Shown here piece by piece: positions 47,576-55,530 of a stretch of DNA of 64,000 nt. The stretch lies in NCBI RefSeq assembly GCF_014873915.1, contig NZ_JADBEJ010000001.1:744001-808000 (forward strand). Reading direction: 5' to 3'. The notes beneath the pieces are model-generated. The model was not told where the DNA came from, made no database searches, and saw only the letters and a list, made by a program, of their open reading frames with translations. The DNA is from Amycolatopsis roodepoortensis. GTDB lineage: Bacteria; Actinomycetota; Actinomycetes; Mycobacteriales; Pseudonocardiaceae. The first letter of the stretch is position 1, and every line of letters starts with the position of its first letter. The translations under genes and the position numbers were made by a program.

Positions 47576-48687
47576 TGACGTCCTACTTCCTGCCGCGCGA
47601 CCTGCATCCGGCCGCGTGGTGGGTGTGGGCGCTGGGTCTCGCCGTCGCCGCGACCCGCACGACGAACCCGTGGCTGCTGCTGACCATCGTGGCGGTCGCG
47701 GGGTACGTCGTCGTGGCCCGGCGCGGTGAGGCGCCGTGGGCGCTGGCGTTCCGGCTCTACCTGTACCTCGGCGCGTTCATCGTCGCGATCCGCGTGTTCT
47801 TCCGCGTCGTGTTCGGTGGCGCCGAGGGCTCCACGATCATCCTGCGGCTTCCCGAGATCCCGCTGCCGGAATGGGCGGCGGGTATCCGCCTCTTCGGCGA
47901 CGTCTCCGCGGAATCGTTGCTGGGCGGGCTCTACGACGGGATGCGGCTGGCGGCGATGGTGATCTGCCTCGGCGCGGCCAACGCGCTCGCGAACCCGAAA
48001 CGCCTGCTCAAGGCGATGCCGCCGGCGTTGTACGAGGTGGGCACGGCGGTGATCGTCGCGCTGTCGGTGTTCCCCCAGCTGGCCGAAAGCGTGCTGCGGG
48101 TCCGGCGGGCCCGCAAACTGCGCGGCGGTTCGGGGAAGAAGAAGATGAAGGCTCTGCACACCGTCCTCATCCCGGTACTGGAGGACGCGCTTTCGCGATC
48201 GTTGCAGCTGGCCGCGTCGATGGACTCGCGCGGCTACGGCCGGGCGGGACCGGCCGGGGCACGGACCAGGCTGATCACGGGAACGCTGATGATCGTCGGC
48301 CTGCTCGGTGTCTGCGTCGGCGTATACGCCACTTTGGACGGTTCCACGCCCCGCTACCTCGCCGCGCCGGTGCTTTCGGTGGGAGTCGTGATCGGGCTGG
48401 CCGGCTTCTGGTCGGCGGGCAAGCGGGTCCGGCGCACGCGGTACCGGCCCGATCGCTGGCACCTGCCGGAAATCGTCGTCGCCGTCAGCGGCATCGGGGT
48501 CGCGGTGACCCTGTTCGTGACCTCCAGCGTGAACCCGATGAACATGAACCCGTCACTGATCGACCTGTCCTGGCCGCCGCTGTCGTGGGCGCCGTTGCTC
48601 GGAGTGCTGGCCGGCGTGCTGCCCGCCTTCCTCACCCCGGCCCCAGAACCTCCTTACGCCGCACTAGAAGAAGAAGCCCGCGCATGA
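47575..48687 (+). CDS. ECF transporter T component (CbiQ-like transmembrane protein)
   Basis: A 370-residue membrane protein with about 6-8 helices. The coupling helices carry the T-component marks ESVLRVRRARKLRGG and SLQLAASMDSRGYGR, the latter with the conserved A-x-x-x-x-S-R-G motif that touches the ATPases. ATG 47575 overlaps the preceding stop. It is longer than typical CbiQ (about 250) because of extra C-terminal helices. It connects the S component to the ATPases of the energy-coupling factor importer. Confidence 0.9.
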   Translation: MTSYFLPRDLHPAAWWVWALGLAVAATRTTNPWLLLTIVAVAGYVVVARRGEAPWALAFRLYLYLGAFIVAIRVFFRVVFGGAEGSTIILRLPEIPLPEWAAGIRLFGDVSAESLLGGLYDGMRLAAMVICLGAANALANPKRLLKAMPPALYEVGTAVIVALSVFPQLAESVLRVRRARKLRGGSGKKKMKALHTVLIPVLEDALSRSLQLAASMDSRGYGRAGPAGARTRLITGTLMIVGLLGVCVGVYATLDGSTPRYLAAPVLSVGVVIGLAGFWSAGKRVRRTRYRPDRWHLPEIVVAVSGIGVAVTLFVTSSVNPMNMNPSLIDLSWPPLSWAPLLGVLAGVLPAFLTPAPEPPYAALEEEARA

Positions 48688-50279
48688 TCGAACTCGACCA
48701 CGTTTCCTTCACCTACCACGGCCGCACCGAACCGGTGCTGTCCGACGTGACGCTGTCCATCGGTGAAGGCGAACTCGTGCTGTTCGCGGGCCGGACGGGA
48801 GCGGGCAAGTCGACGCTGCTCGGCACGATCAACGGTCTCGTCCCGCATTTCACCGGCGGTCACCTCGAGGGCACGGTGTCCGTCGACGGCGTGACGACGC
48901 GGTCCCGGCCGCCGCGCGAGTTCGCGCATCTGGTCGGCGTTGTCGGCCAGGACCCGCTCGCGGGCTTCGTCACCGACACGGTCGAAGACGAGCTCGCGTA
49001 CGGCATGGAGCAGCTCGGCCTGAGCCCGCAGGTGATGCGGCGCCGGGTGGAGGAGACCCTCGACCTCCTCGGCATCGCGGAACTGCGCAGGCGCGCGCTG
49101 CGGACGCTGTCCGGCGGGCAGCAGCAGCGGGTGGCCATCGGTTCGGTGCTGACCACACACCCCAAGGTGCTGGTGCTGGACGAACCGACGTCGGCGCTGG
49201 ACCCGACCGCGGCCGAGGAGGTGCTCGCGACGCTGGCCAGGCTGGTGGAGGACCTCGGCACGACGGTGCTGATGGCCGAGCACCGGATGGAACGCGTGAT
49301 CCCCTTCGCGGACCGGATGATCCACGTTCCCGGCACCGGGGGAGTGATCGACGGGACACCGCCGGAAGTGTTGAAGGACATGCCCATCGCGCCGCCGATC
49401 GTCCACTTGGGACGGTTGGCGGGCTGGGATCCGCTGCCGATGTCGGTCCGTGACGCCCGGCGGCGCGCTTCGTCGCTGACCCTCGGGACGCCCGCCGCGC
49501 GTAGCACCACCGTCGGCGAAGAGCTGATGACGGCTTCCGGGGTGGTCGTGCGGTACGGGCCGAAGGTGGCGGTGCGGGAGGTCGACCTGTCGCTGCGCGC
49601 CGGCGAGGTGCTGGCGATGATGGGGCGCAACGGCTCCGGCAAGTCGTCGCTGCTGTGGGCGGTGCAGGGTTCAGGGCCCCGCCAGGGCGGCAAGGTCACC
49701 GTCGATGGCAAGGACCCGAAGACGCTGAGCAGCGCCGCGGCCCGGGCACTCGTCGGCATGGTGCCGCAGACCGCGAGCGACCTGCTGTACCTCCAGACGG
49801 TCGCCGCCGAATGCGAAGCCGCCGACGCGGAATCCGGTGCGGAGCCGGGGCATTGCCGGAGCCTGCTCGACAGGCTCGCTCCGGGTATCGATCCCGCGTC
49901 GCATCCGCGTGACCTGTCCGAGGGACAGCGTCTCGCGCTGGTGCTCGCCGTGCAGCTGTCGGCCGCCCCGCGGATCATGCTGCTGGACGAACCGACGCGC
50001 GGCCTCGACTACACCGCGAAGGCGGCGCTGGCGCGGATGATCGCTTCGCTGACGGCCGAGGGCAAGGCGATCGTCGTGGCCACCCACGACGTCGAGTTCG
50101 TCGCGACGATCGCGCACCGGGTGCTCGTGATGGCGGAGGGAGAGGTCGTCTCCGACGGCCCGACCGGCGAGGTCCTCGGCGGTTCCCCGGCCTTCGCCAC
50201 GCAGATCGCGAAGATCCTCGGCGAACCTTGGCTCACCGTCGAAGAGGTCCGAACGGCGCTTCCGCAGGAGGTCCCGTGA
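48684..50279 (+). CDS. ECF transporter fused double ATPase (A1-A2)
   Basis: A 531-residue protein with two ABC ATPase domains. Domain 1 has Walker A GRTGAGKST (residues 36-44), signature LSGGQQQRV and Walker B KVLVLDEPTSALDP. Domain 2 (from about 285) has Walker A GRNGSGKSS, a reduced signature LSEGQRLALV and Walker B IMLLDEPTRGLD. The switch histidines are in AEHRMER and ATHDVEF. Fusing both A subunits in one chain is common in actinobacterial ECF systems. ATG 48684 overlaps the T component stop. Confidence 0.94.
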   Translation: MIELDHVSFTYHGRTEPVLSDVTLSIGEGELVLFAGRTGAGKSTLLGTINGLVPHFTGGHLEGTVSVDGVTTRSRPPREFAHLVGVVGQDPLAGFVTDTVEDELAYGMEQLGLSPQVMRRRVEETLDLLGIAELRRRALRTLSGGQQQRVAIGSVLTTHPKVLVLDEPTSALDPTAAEEVLATLARLVEDLGTTVLMAEHRMERVIPFADRMIHVPGTGGVIDGTPPEVLKDMPIAPPIVHLGRLAGWDPLPMSVRDARRRASSLTLGTPAARSTTVGEELMTASGVVVRYGPKVAVREVDLSLRAGEVLAMMGRNGSGKSSLLWAVQGSGPRQGGKVTVDGKDPKTLSSAAARALVGMVPQTASDLLYLQTVAAECEAADAESGAEPGHCRSLLDRLAPGIDPASHPRDLSEGQRLALVLAVQLSAAPRIMLLDEPTRGLDYTAKAALARMIASLTAEGKAIVVATHDVEFVATIAHRVLVMAEGEVVSDGPTGEVLGGSPAFATQIAKILGEPWLTVEEVRTALPQEVP

Positions 50280-51154
50280 CCACGATGGCCCCGGCGGTCC
50301 GGCTCGGCCCGCGCTCGGCGACCGTGCTCGGCCTCGCGTCGCTCGCGGGGCTGATGATGTTCGTCTGGCCGCTGCTGGTCCGCGTCGAGCCGCAGTCGAT
50401 GCAGCACGGCCCGGACGCGCCGTTCGTGTTCATCGGGATCCTGCCGATCCTGATCGTCATCGTGCTGGCCGAGATGTCCGAAGGGGGCATGGATTCCAAG
50501 GCCCTCGCGATGCTCGGCGTGCTTTCCGCGGTGAACGCCGCCCTGCGGCCGCTCGGCGCCGGGACCGCGGGCATCGAGACCGTGTTCTTCCTGCTGGTGC
50601 TGGCCGGACGGGTGTTCGGTCCCGGCTTCGGTTTCGTGCTGGGCTGCACGTCGATGTTCGCTTCGGCGCTGCTGACCGCCGGGGTGGGACCGTGGCTGCC
50701 GTTCCAGATGATGTGCTCGGCGTGGATCGGGATGGGCGCGGGACTGCTGCCGCGCCGCGTCACCGGCAAAGCCGAGATCGCGATGCTGGTGGGGTACGGG
50801 ATCCTCGTCGCGTACGTCTTCGGGCTCCTGATGAACCTGTGGTTCTGGCCGTTCATCACCGACGCCGAGGTGCCGTACCACGACGGGCACATCTCCTACG
50901 TGCCCGGCGCCCCGCTGCTGGAGAACCTGCACCGGTTCGCCGTGTTCACCGTGCTGACCTCGACGGCGGGCTGGGACACGGGCCGCGCGATCACGAACAC
51001 GGTGGCGATCCTGGTGCTGGGGCCCGCCGTGCTCGCGACGTTGCGCCGGGCTTCGCGGAAGGCGTCCTTCGGCGTGCTTCCTTCCTTTACCGAACCCGCT
51101 TCCGGGGCAGGACGTGGCAGGCCACGGCGAACACCACTCCCACGGCGACGATGA
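50276..51154 (+). CDS. ECF transporter S component, probable cobalamin/corrinoid specificity
   Basis: A 292-residue membrane protein with about six helices (LASLAGLMMFVWPLLV; ILPILIVIVLAEM; MLGVLSAVNAALRPL). The short LGVLSAVNAALR helix resembles S components that contact the T subunit. Substrate cannot be read from the sequence; the cobalamin riboswitch upstream makes a corrinoid the best guess (CbrT/CblT-like). GTG 50276 overlaps the ATPase stop. Its last 68 nt overlap the convergent gene at 51087-51443, and the extra basic tail (GRGRPRRTPLPRRR) is encoded in that overlap. Confidence 0.85.
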   Translation: MTTMAPAVRLGPRSATVLGLASLAGLMMFVWPLLVRVEPQSMQHGPDAPFVFIGILPILIVIVLAEMSEGGMDSKALAMLGVLSAVNAALRPLGAGTAGIETVFFLLVLAGRVFGPGFGFVLGCTSMFASALLTAGVGPWLPFQMMCSAWIGMGAGLLPRRVTGKAEIAMLVGYGILVAYVFGLLMNLWFWPFITDAEVPYHDGHISYVPGAPLLENLHRFAVFTVLTSTAGWDTGRAITNTVAILVLGPAVLATLRRASRKASFGVLPSFTEPASGAGRGRPRRTPLPRRR

Positions 51155-51443
51155 TCGCGGCGAAGACGGGATGCATGTCCTTGGACAGGCTCTGTGCGCG
51201 TTCGGGGCCGATGGCCCAGAGCGCCAGGGGCGTGGCGTAAGCCGCCGTGAGCGCGATCGCGCCCCAGCGGAGCGCCCTGAGCCGGGTGTCGCGCAGGGTG
51301 CCGATCAGGACCAGGGCGACCGGGACGACGGCGAGCATCGCGAACTGGCCGATGATCATGACCGGCACGGCCCAGGCCGAGACGATGACGGAACGCGGGA
51401 AGCGGCGGACGGTGGTTTCGCGGTCGAGCGTCTGGGTGGACAT
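51087..51443 (-). CDS. Small membrane protein, hypothetical
   Basis: A 118-residue protein with three or four predicted membrane helices (VIVSAWAVPVMIIGQFAMLA; VALVLIGTLRD; WGAIALTAAYATPLALWAIG; FAAIIVAVGVVFAVACHVL). No family recognised. ATG 51443 has a GGAGG site (ATGTCC preceded by GGAGGAACCG). It lies 26 nt after the lipoprotein gene on the same strand, so it is probably cotranscribed and controlled by the divergent TetR. Its 3' end overlaps the ECF S gene by 68 nt, which is long for a convergent pair. Confidence 0.78.
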   Translation of the reverse strand: MSTQTLDRETTVRRFPRSVIVSAWAVPVMIIGQFAMLAVVPVALVLIGTLRDTRLRALRWGAIALTAAYATPLALWAIGPERAQSLSKDMHPVFAAIIVAVGVVFAVACHVLPRKRVR

Positions 51444-51469
51444 CGGTTCCTCCAGGATTCGGAATGCGG

Positions 51470-52036
51470 TCAGCAGTGGGATTCGGCGGCGGTCTTGAGA
51501 TCCTTCAGCCAGGCTTCGAGGCCCCAGCCGAGGAACTTCGTCGCGGTGGGCACGTCGGCCTCGACCTGGGCGCCCGCCCAGTTCTCCTCGGTGCGGACGA
51601 GCACGCCGCCCTTGACCTCGGTGAAGGTCCAGACGTGGACGCCGTTGTCGATGCTGAGGCCTTCACCGACCGCGGGCCCTCTCCAGCGGAGGCATTCGCC
51701 GCGCCGGATCTGGTGGACGGTCGAAGTGATCGACAGCGTGGTGGCGGGGGTCGTGGCCGTCGGCGGCGCGGGCGTGGTCCAGCGGAACCGCGAGTTCTTG
51801 CGGAGCGGCCCCTGGTCGAGGCGTTCGTTGCTCAGCACCGGCTCCTGCCAGGACGGCCAGCGTTCGACGTCGGTCTGAAGCCGCCAGATCTTGCTCAGGG
51901 GAGCGTTGATCAGTGCCTCGGTCCGGTAGTGGATCGGGGCCTTCGTGTCGATGGTCCTGCCCTGGCACGAAAGCGGGGCGGGGGAAGCGCGAGGGCGGCG
52001 GTACGGCGGAAGGTCATGCGAGCTCCTTGTTAGCAT
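51470..52036 (-). CDS. SRPBCC/START-like protein, probable lipoprotein with N-terminal frame problem
   Basis: The body (from about residue 27: TIDTKAPIHYRTEALINAPL, then SKIWRLQTDVERWPSWQEPV) is an SRPBCC ligand-binding domain of about 150 residues. The only in-frame start (ATG 52036) lacks a ribosome-binding site and gives a poor N-terminus. A perfect AAGGAG precedes ATG 52017 in another frame, which encodes MTFRRTAALALPPP, a start typical of an export signal. A shift within the C-run near 51975-51985 would join this to LSCQGRT, giving a lipobox-like LSC. So the gene is either frameshifted or affected by a sequence error. It is divergent from a TetR gene. Confidence 0.7.
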   Translation of the reverse strand: MLTRSSHDLPPYRRPRASPAPLSCQGRTIDTKAPIHYRTEALINAPLSKIWRLQTDVERWPSWQEPVLSNERLDQGPLRKNSRFRWTTPAPPTATTPATTLSITSTVHQIRRGECLRWRGPAVGEGLSIDNGVHVWTFTEVKGGVLVRTEENWAGAQVEADVPTATKFLGWGLEAWLKDLKTAAESHC

Positions 52037-52062
52037 TGATTGCGATAGTTAGAAGCTATAAC

Positions 52063-52076
52063 CTCACGACCGTGAG
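52063..52076. promoter_or_regulatory. Palindromic operator CTCACG-AC-CGTGAG in divergent promoter
   Basis: Perfect 6-nt arms lie in an A/T-rich 90-nt region between the lipoprotein gene (minus) and the TetR gene (plus). A further weak symmetric element ATAG-N7-CTAT is at about 52045-52059. The setting is typical of a TetR autoregulated divergent promoter. Confidence 0.5.
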
Positions 52077-52129
52077 TGTCAATAGGAAAAGTGATACCCT
52101 CTAACTGAATGAGCCTGGAGGGAGTCGCC

Positions 52130-52771
52130 GTGAAGACTTCGCGTGAGCGGTACCGGGCCCAGATGTGCGCCGAGATCAAGCGGTACGCGTGGGAACAGCT
52201 GGGCACAACGGGTCTCTCAGCGCTGTCCCTCAACGCGATCGCCAAACACGTCGGCATGAGCGGCCCCGCGCTGTACCGGTACTTCCCCAGTCGCGACGAC
52301 CTGATCACCGACCTCGTCCGGGACGCCTACCGAAGCCTCGCGGATGTCGTCCGGGCGGCGGCCGGGTCCGGCGGCGTGGCCGAAGTCGCCTACGCGATCA
52401 GGGATTGGGCGCTGGCGGATCCGCAGCGGTACCTGTTCGTCTACGGGACACCGATTCCCGGCTATCGCGCGCCCGGCGACACCACGGAGATCTCGAACGA
52501 GATCATGGCCGTACTGCTCAGGGTGCACGCGGAGGCTCCGGACGACGGGCGGGCGACGGCGTTCGACGGCCATGTCGAGGAGCATCGCGACTGGGCGGGT
52601 GGACTGCCGGTGTCCTCCGCGGTCCTCCGTCGCGCCGTGACGTTCTGGACCCGGATCCACGGCGTCCTGTCGCTGGAGCTGGCCGGGCATTTCGCCGGGA
52701 TGGGGTTCGACCCCGGCGTGCTGTTCGCCGCCGAGCTGACCAGTCTGTCTACAAAGGACGATTCCCGCTGA
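52130..52771 (+). CDS. TetR-family transcriptional regulator
   Basis: About 213 residues. The N-terminal helix-turn-helix reads LSLNAIAKHVGMSGPALYRY, then FPSRDDLITDLVRDAY. The C-terminal part (about 80-200) resembles TetR_C_13-type ligand domains. GTG 52130 is preferred because GGAGGGAG lies 5 nt upstream; ATG 52109, seven codons earlier, lacks a site but could be a leaderless start behind TACCCT. It is divergent from the lipoprotein/membrane gene pair, its probable targets. Confidence 0.9.
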   Translation: MKTSRERYRAQMCAEIKRYAWEQLGTTGLSALSLNAIAKHVGMSGPALYRYFPSRDDLITDLVRDAYRSLADVVRAAAGSGGVAEVAYAIRDWALADPQRYLFVYGTPIPGYRAPGDTTEISNEIMAVLLRVHAEAPDDGRATAFDGHVEEHRDWAGGLPVSSAVLRRAVTFWTRIHGVLSLELAGHFAGMGFDPGVLFAAELTSLSTKDDSR

Positions 52772-52807
52772 GCGAGGCATCGGCGCCCGCTGTGCTAACT
52801 TCCGGGG

Positions 52808-53428
52808 ATGCGCAAAGGATCCAGGGTTCCTTTCGGTCGTACGCTCGCGGTGATCGCGTCGATGCTCCTGGCCTCGCTGATCGGCCCCGGCGCCGTGGCG
52901 AACGCGTCCGCCGGGCACGGCTGTGAATGCGCCACCCCGTCGATCGACCGGTTGCAGCAGTGGCTCGCCTCCGGTGAGGGCACCACGGTGCCGCCGACCG
53001 GCAGCCTGCTCGTCCGCGAACGCGGCGGGTATGCGGCCAAGGTGGACTTCCTCAACGCCGAATGGCACGTGGTCGTCGTCTGGCTGGGGAATCGGTTCGA
53101 AGCACAGGCCGATCTTTCGAAATCCGCCGGTTTCTGGATGACCTACAGCGCGACCGACGACCTCTACGTCCAGCTGCGTCCCGCCTCGAAATGGAGCGGC
53201 GGCGACAAGTGGCTCACGAAGGTGCCGTCGACTGGCGGGAAGCTCGTGAAGAAGTTCTTCAGCTTCAAGGCGGAGGCCTGGACGACACTGCCCGAACTGG
53301 GGACGCCCGGGTACTCCTTCGCCTCGGCGCTGACCGAGGCGCGTGGCCTGGTCTTCGTCGGCAAAACGCCGAACCGGCTCGATTTCCGCGGCCTCTCGAT
53401 CGACCGCTACCGGCCGCCCTGCCTCTGA
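52808..53428 (+). CDS. Secreted hypothetical protein
   Basis: A 206-residue protein with a signal peptide (about 1-34; RTLAVIASMLLASLIGPGAV, cleaved near ANASA). The mature part (about 170 residues, with cysteines near the start, GHGCECATP, and at the end, PPCL) is rich in aromatic and beta-prone residues. No family recognised. It lies 36 nt after the TetR gene on the same strand but looks unrelated. The two cysteine clusters could form an end-to-end disulfide. Confidence 0.78.
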   Translation: MRKGSRVPFGRTLAVIASMLLASLIGPGAVANASAGHGCECATPSIDRLQQWLASGEGTTVPPTGSLLVRERGGYAAKVDFLNAEWHVVVVWLGNRFEAQADLSKSAGFWMTYSATDDLYVQLRPASKWSGGDKWLTKVPSTGGKLVKKFFSFKAEAWTTLPELGTPGYSFASALTEARGLVFVGKTPNRLDFRGLSIDRYRPPCL

Positions 53429-53542
53429 ACACTCCTCGGTATTCACCTGTCCGGAGCGGTGATGGTCGCGCCCCGTGCCCGTTTTGTCCTGTACGGTGAA
53501 CGTTCAGCCGCCTGCGCACGACCGATTTGAGGAGTACCCCAG

Positions 53543-53839
53543 ATGAGCCTGTTCGACTCGCTGAAGGAAAAGGCCGCCGAGTTGCTGGGTGGCGCGGGCG
53601 ACAAGGTCGGCGAACTGACCGGCGTCGACCTTTCCGGCGCCGCCGACCAGGTCACCCAGTCCGCCGGCGGATTGGCCGAGACCGGCCAGGGGCTCGCCGA
53701 AAGCGCCACCACCGCGGGCCAGGACGCCGTCGACTCGGCCACCGCGGCCGGTCAGGGTGTCGTCGACTCCACCGGTGCCCTCGGTGACGCCGCCACCGGG
53801 CTGGCCGGCGACGTGATCGACCCGAACGCCCGGGGCTGA
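53543..53839 (+). CDS. Small low-complexity helical protein, LEA/antitoxin-like
   Basis: A 98-residue protein rich in Ala, Gly, Thr and Asp with a repeating amphipathic pattern (SLKEKAAELLGGAGDKVGEL, then TAGQDAVDSATAAGQGVVDS). It resembles short actinobacterial proteins sometimes called Rv0909-like antitoxins, and also LEA-type stress proteins; neither can be confirmed. No toxin gene is adjacent. ATG 53543 has a GAGGAG site 9 nt upstream. A strong hairpin follows. Confidence 0.75.
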   Translation: MSLFDSLKEKAAELLGGAGDKVGELTGVDLSGAADQVTQSAGGLAETGQGLAESATTAGQDAVDSATAAGQGVVDSTGALGDAATGLAGDVIDPNARG

Positions 53840-53847
53840 ACCGCCCT

Positions 53848-53889
53848 CGGTGCCCGGTGTCCGCGAAACCTCGCGGGCGCCGGGCACCG
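53848..53889 (+). terminator. Composite hairpin terminator
   Basis: CGGTGCCCGG (53848-53857) pairs with CCGGGCACCG (53880-53889), and an inner CCGCGA/TCGCGG stem (53861-53866 with 53871-53876) lengthens the structure. It starts 9 nt after the stop of the small helical protein gene. Confidence 0.65.
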
Positions 53890-53985
53890 TCATGTTCGCG
53901 CCTTTCGCTGGTGTAAATGAGACCCACCTGGCCGTCGTTCACCGCTAGTCTGGTCGAAACTGACTGATCTGCGGGGGAGCGGACC

Positions 53986-54219
53986 ATGGTCGGAATCTGG
54001 ATAGCCCTCGGAATTCTCGTGTTGGTGATCGGCGTCGCCGTCATCACCGACCTGCGCGACCGAGGCCGGGGCGGGACACGCAAATTCATGTTGCCGGGCT
54101 GGGCCTCGCGACGTGCCGACTACACGGAGAACGACCTCGTCCACGGGCGCTGGACGGAAAAGTCGCCGCGTGAGCAGGACGAGGAGCACCAGCGCAAATA
54201 CCGGGCGGGTGACGAATAG
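53986..54219 (+). CDS. Small single-span membrane protein
   Basis: A 77-residue protein: an N-terminal membrane helix (VGIWIALGILVLVIGVAVIT) followed by a charged cytoplasmic tail (TRKFMLPGWASRRADYTEND, then ending KYRAGDE). ATG 53986 has a GGGGGAG site. Family not recognised. It is a separate unit between a terminator and a convergent small gene. Confidence 0.72.
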   Translation: MVGIWIALGILVLVIGVAVITDLRDRGRGGTRKFMLPGWASRRADYTENDLVHGRWTEKSPREQDEEHQRKYRAGDE

Positions 54220-54223
54220 GGAG

Positions 54224-54448
54224 TCACGCGGCAGGCCTCGTCCAGCACCAGGCGGCGCGCAGGGCGGCGATCAAGGCCTCGTCGTCGGCGTAGGTCGGTT
54301 CTTCCCCGACCGGCACCCAAACGCGGTCGACGACTTCACCGTGGCTGGTCCGGACGACGGAGATTCCGGGGTAGGACAACGCCGCGCCGCCGTCCTCGGC
54401 CACGCGGCGAGGTTCCCAGCGCAGCTGGACAACGCGATCAGCGCTCAT
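54224..54448 (-). CDS. Small hypothetical protein
   Basis: A 74-residue protein (SADRVVQLRWEPRRVAEDGG, then VWVPVGEEPTYADDEALIAA) with mixed alpha/beta character and no motif. ATG 54448 is chosen over 54457. Its stop lies 5 nt from the convergent membrane protein stop. Coding is supported by codon bias and compact placement only. Confidence 0.6.
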   Translation of the reverse strand: MSADRVVQLRWEPRRVAEDGGAALSYPGISVVRTSHGEVVDRVWVPVGEEPTYADDEALIAALRAAWCWTRPAA

Positions 54449-54611
54449 CGACCACAACTTTCCCTACTTGCGTACCGGGTAAGTCGTCTGTCGGTGTCCG
54501 CGCGTTTCACGCCGTCCCTGTGACGTGCGCCCTTCGTGCTGCGGATTCCCGCGCCGGATTCGATTCTTCGCGTGAATTCCGCGGAGCAAAAGGCGTCACA
54601 CGAAAGGTGGT

Positions 54612-54630
54612 GACCCCGATCACAGGGGTC
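54612..54630. promoter_or_regulatory. Inverted repeat GACCCC-N7-GGGGTC upstream of membrane gene
   Basis: Perfect 6-nt arms at 54612-54617 and 54625-54630, about 52 nt before the ATG at 54682, inside an A/T-richer stretch. A GGAAC box at about 54643 could be an ECF-type -35, but no matching -10 is clear. Likely a regulator site. Confidence 0.4.
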
Positions 54631-54681
54631 TCTCTCATCGTGGGAACATAAGAGCCAAGGTCACCGGATCCCGGAGGGTGA

Positions 54682-55515
54682 ATGCTCCGCAGAATGCGTC
54701 GCTGGCTCGAATTGCTCAGTCTCGGCGGGTTGGCGGTGGTCGGCTTCGCGGTCGGGATCGCGGAACAGCTCGGCCTGCTGGACAAAGTGGCGCCGAAGGG
54801 CATCTCCACGCTGACGCTGATCATGGTCAGCGGAGTGGTCGTGGTGCTGCTCATCGAGCTGACCCCGTTGCGCGCACTGGAAGACATCCGCGCCCGGCTC
54901 GCCGGCCTCGACATCGACACCATCGCCGCGAGCCAACGCCGTTCGCACTACGGCGGCGTGGTCGAAGTCCACAAACGCTTTCCGGACGACGAGTTCGCGG
55001 CGCATATCGCGAAGGCGAAACAGGTGACGATCCTGAACACCTGGATCCCCAATCTGCAACGACTGGAAAAGGAACTGGAAGCCGCGATCGTCGACCGGCG
55101 CGCCCAGGTGCGCATCATGCTGCTGCACCCGAACTCGATGCTGGTGGGGTTGCGCGAAGCGGCGTTGGACCGGAGCGACGGTGCGGGCAAGACCTTCGTG
55201 AGCACGGGGATCGTGGACTGCCTGGAGACCCTCGCCCGCCTGCACCGGCGGCTGGCGAAACGTCAGGCCAACCTGAAGGTGCGGGTGTTCAACTCGCAGG
55301 CCTCGGTCTCGGTGTACCGGGCCGACGGGCGCTACCTGGTCAGCATGTTCCTGCACGGCCAGCTGGCGATCGACTCGCCGCAGTTCGAGATCGAGGGCAC
55401 GCACGACACCGTGCTCGGCGAACAGATCCAGCGCGAGCTCGACACGTTGTGGGACATCGGCCGCGACGTGGACCTCGCCGACTGGAACCGAAGCATCGAC
55501 ATGATCCGTTTCTGA
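54682..55515 (+). CDS. Membrane protein with phospholipase D-like/DUF5919-like domain
   Basis: A 277-residue protein with two N-terminal membrane helices (about 12-32 and 44-62; STLTLIMVSGVVVVLLIEL) and a cytoplasmic alpha/beta domain (about 70-275). The stretch LKVRVFNSQASVSVYRADGR followed by YLVSMFLHGQLAIDSPQFEI resembles the core of PLD-like or DUF5919 domains but lacks a full HKD motif, so catalysis is doubtful. ATG 54682 has a GGAGGGTG site. It is followed 15 nt on by an HO-like gene, and the two probably work together. Confidence 0.75.
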   Translation: MLRRMRRWLELLSLGGLAVVGFAVGIAEQLGLLDKVAPKGISTLTLIMVSGVVVVLLIELTPLRALEDIRARLAGLDIDTIAASQRRSHYGGVVEVHKRFPDDEFAAHIAKAKQVTILNTWIPNLQRLEKELEAAIVDRRAQVRIMLLHPNSMLVGLREAALDRSDGAGKTFVSTGIVDCLETLARLHRRLAKRQANLKVRVFNSQASVSVYRADGRYLVSMFLHGQLAIDSPQFEIEGTHDTVLGEQIQRELDTLWDIGRDVDLADWNRSIDMIRF

Positions 55516-55530
55516 GCAAGAGGTGTAGTG

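Noticed and set aside
53543..53839. Toxin-antitoxin pair
   Set aside because: The small protein resembles some putative antitoxins but no toxin gene is adjacent.
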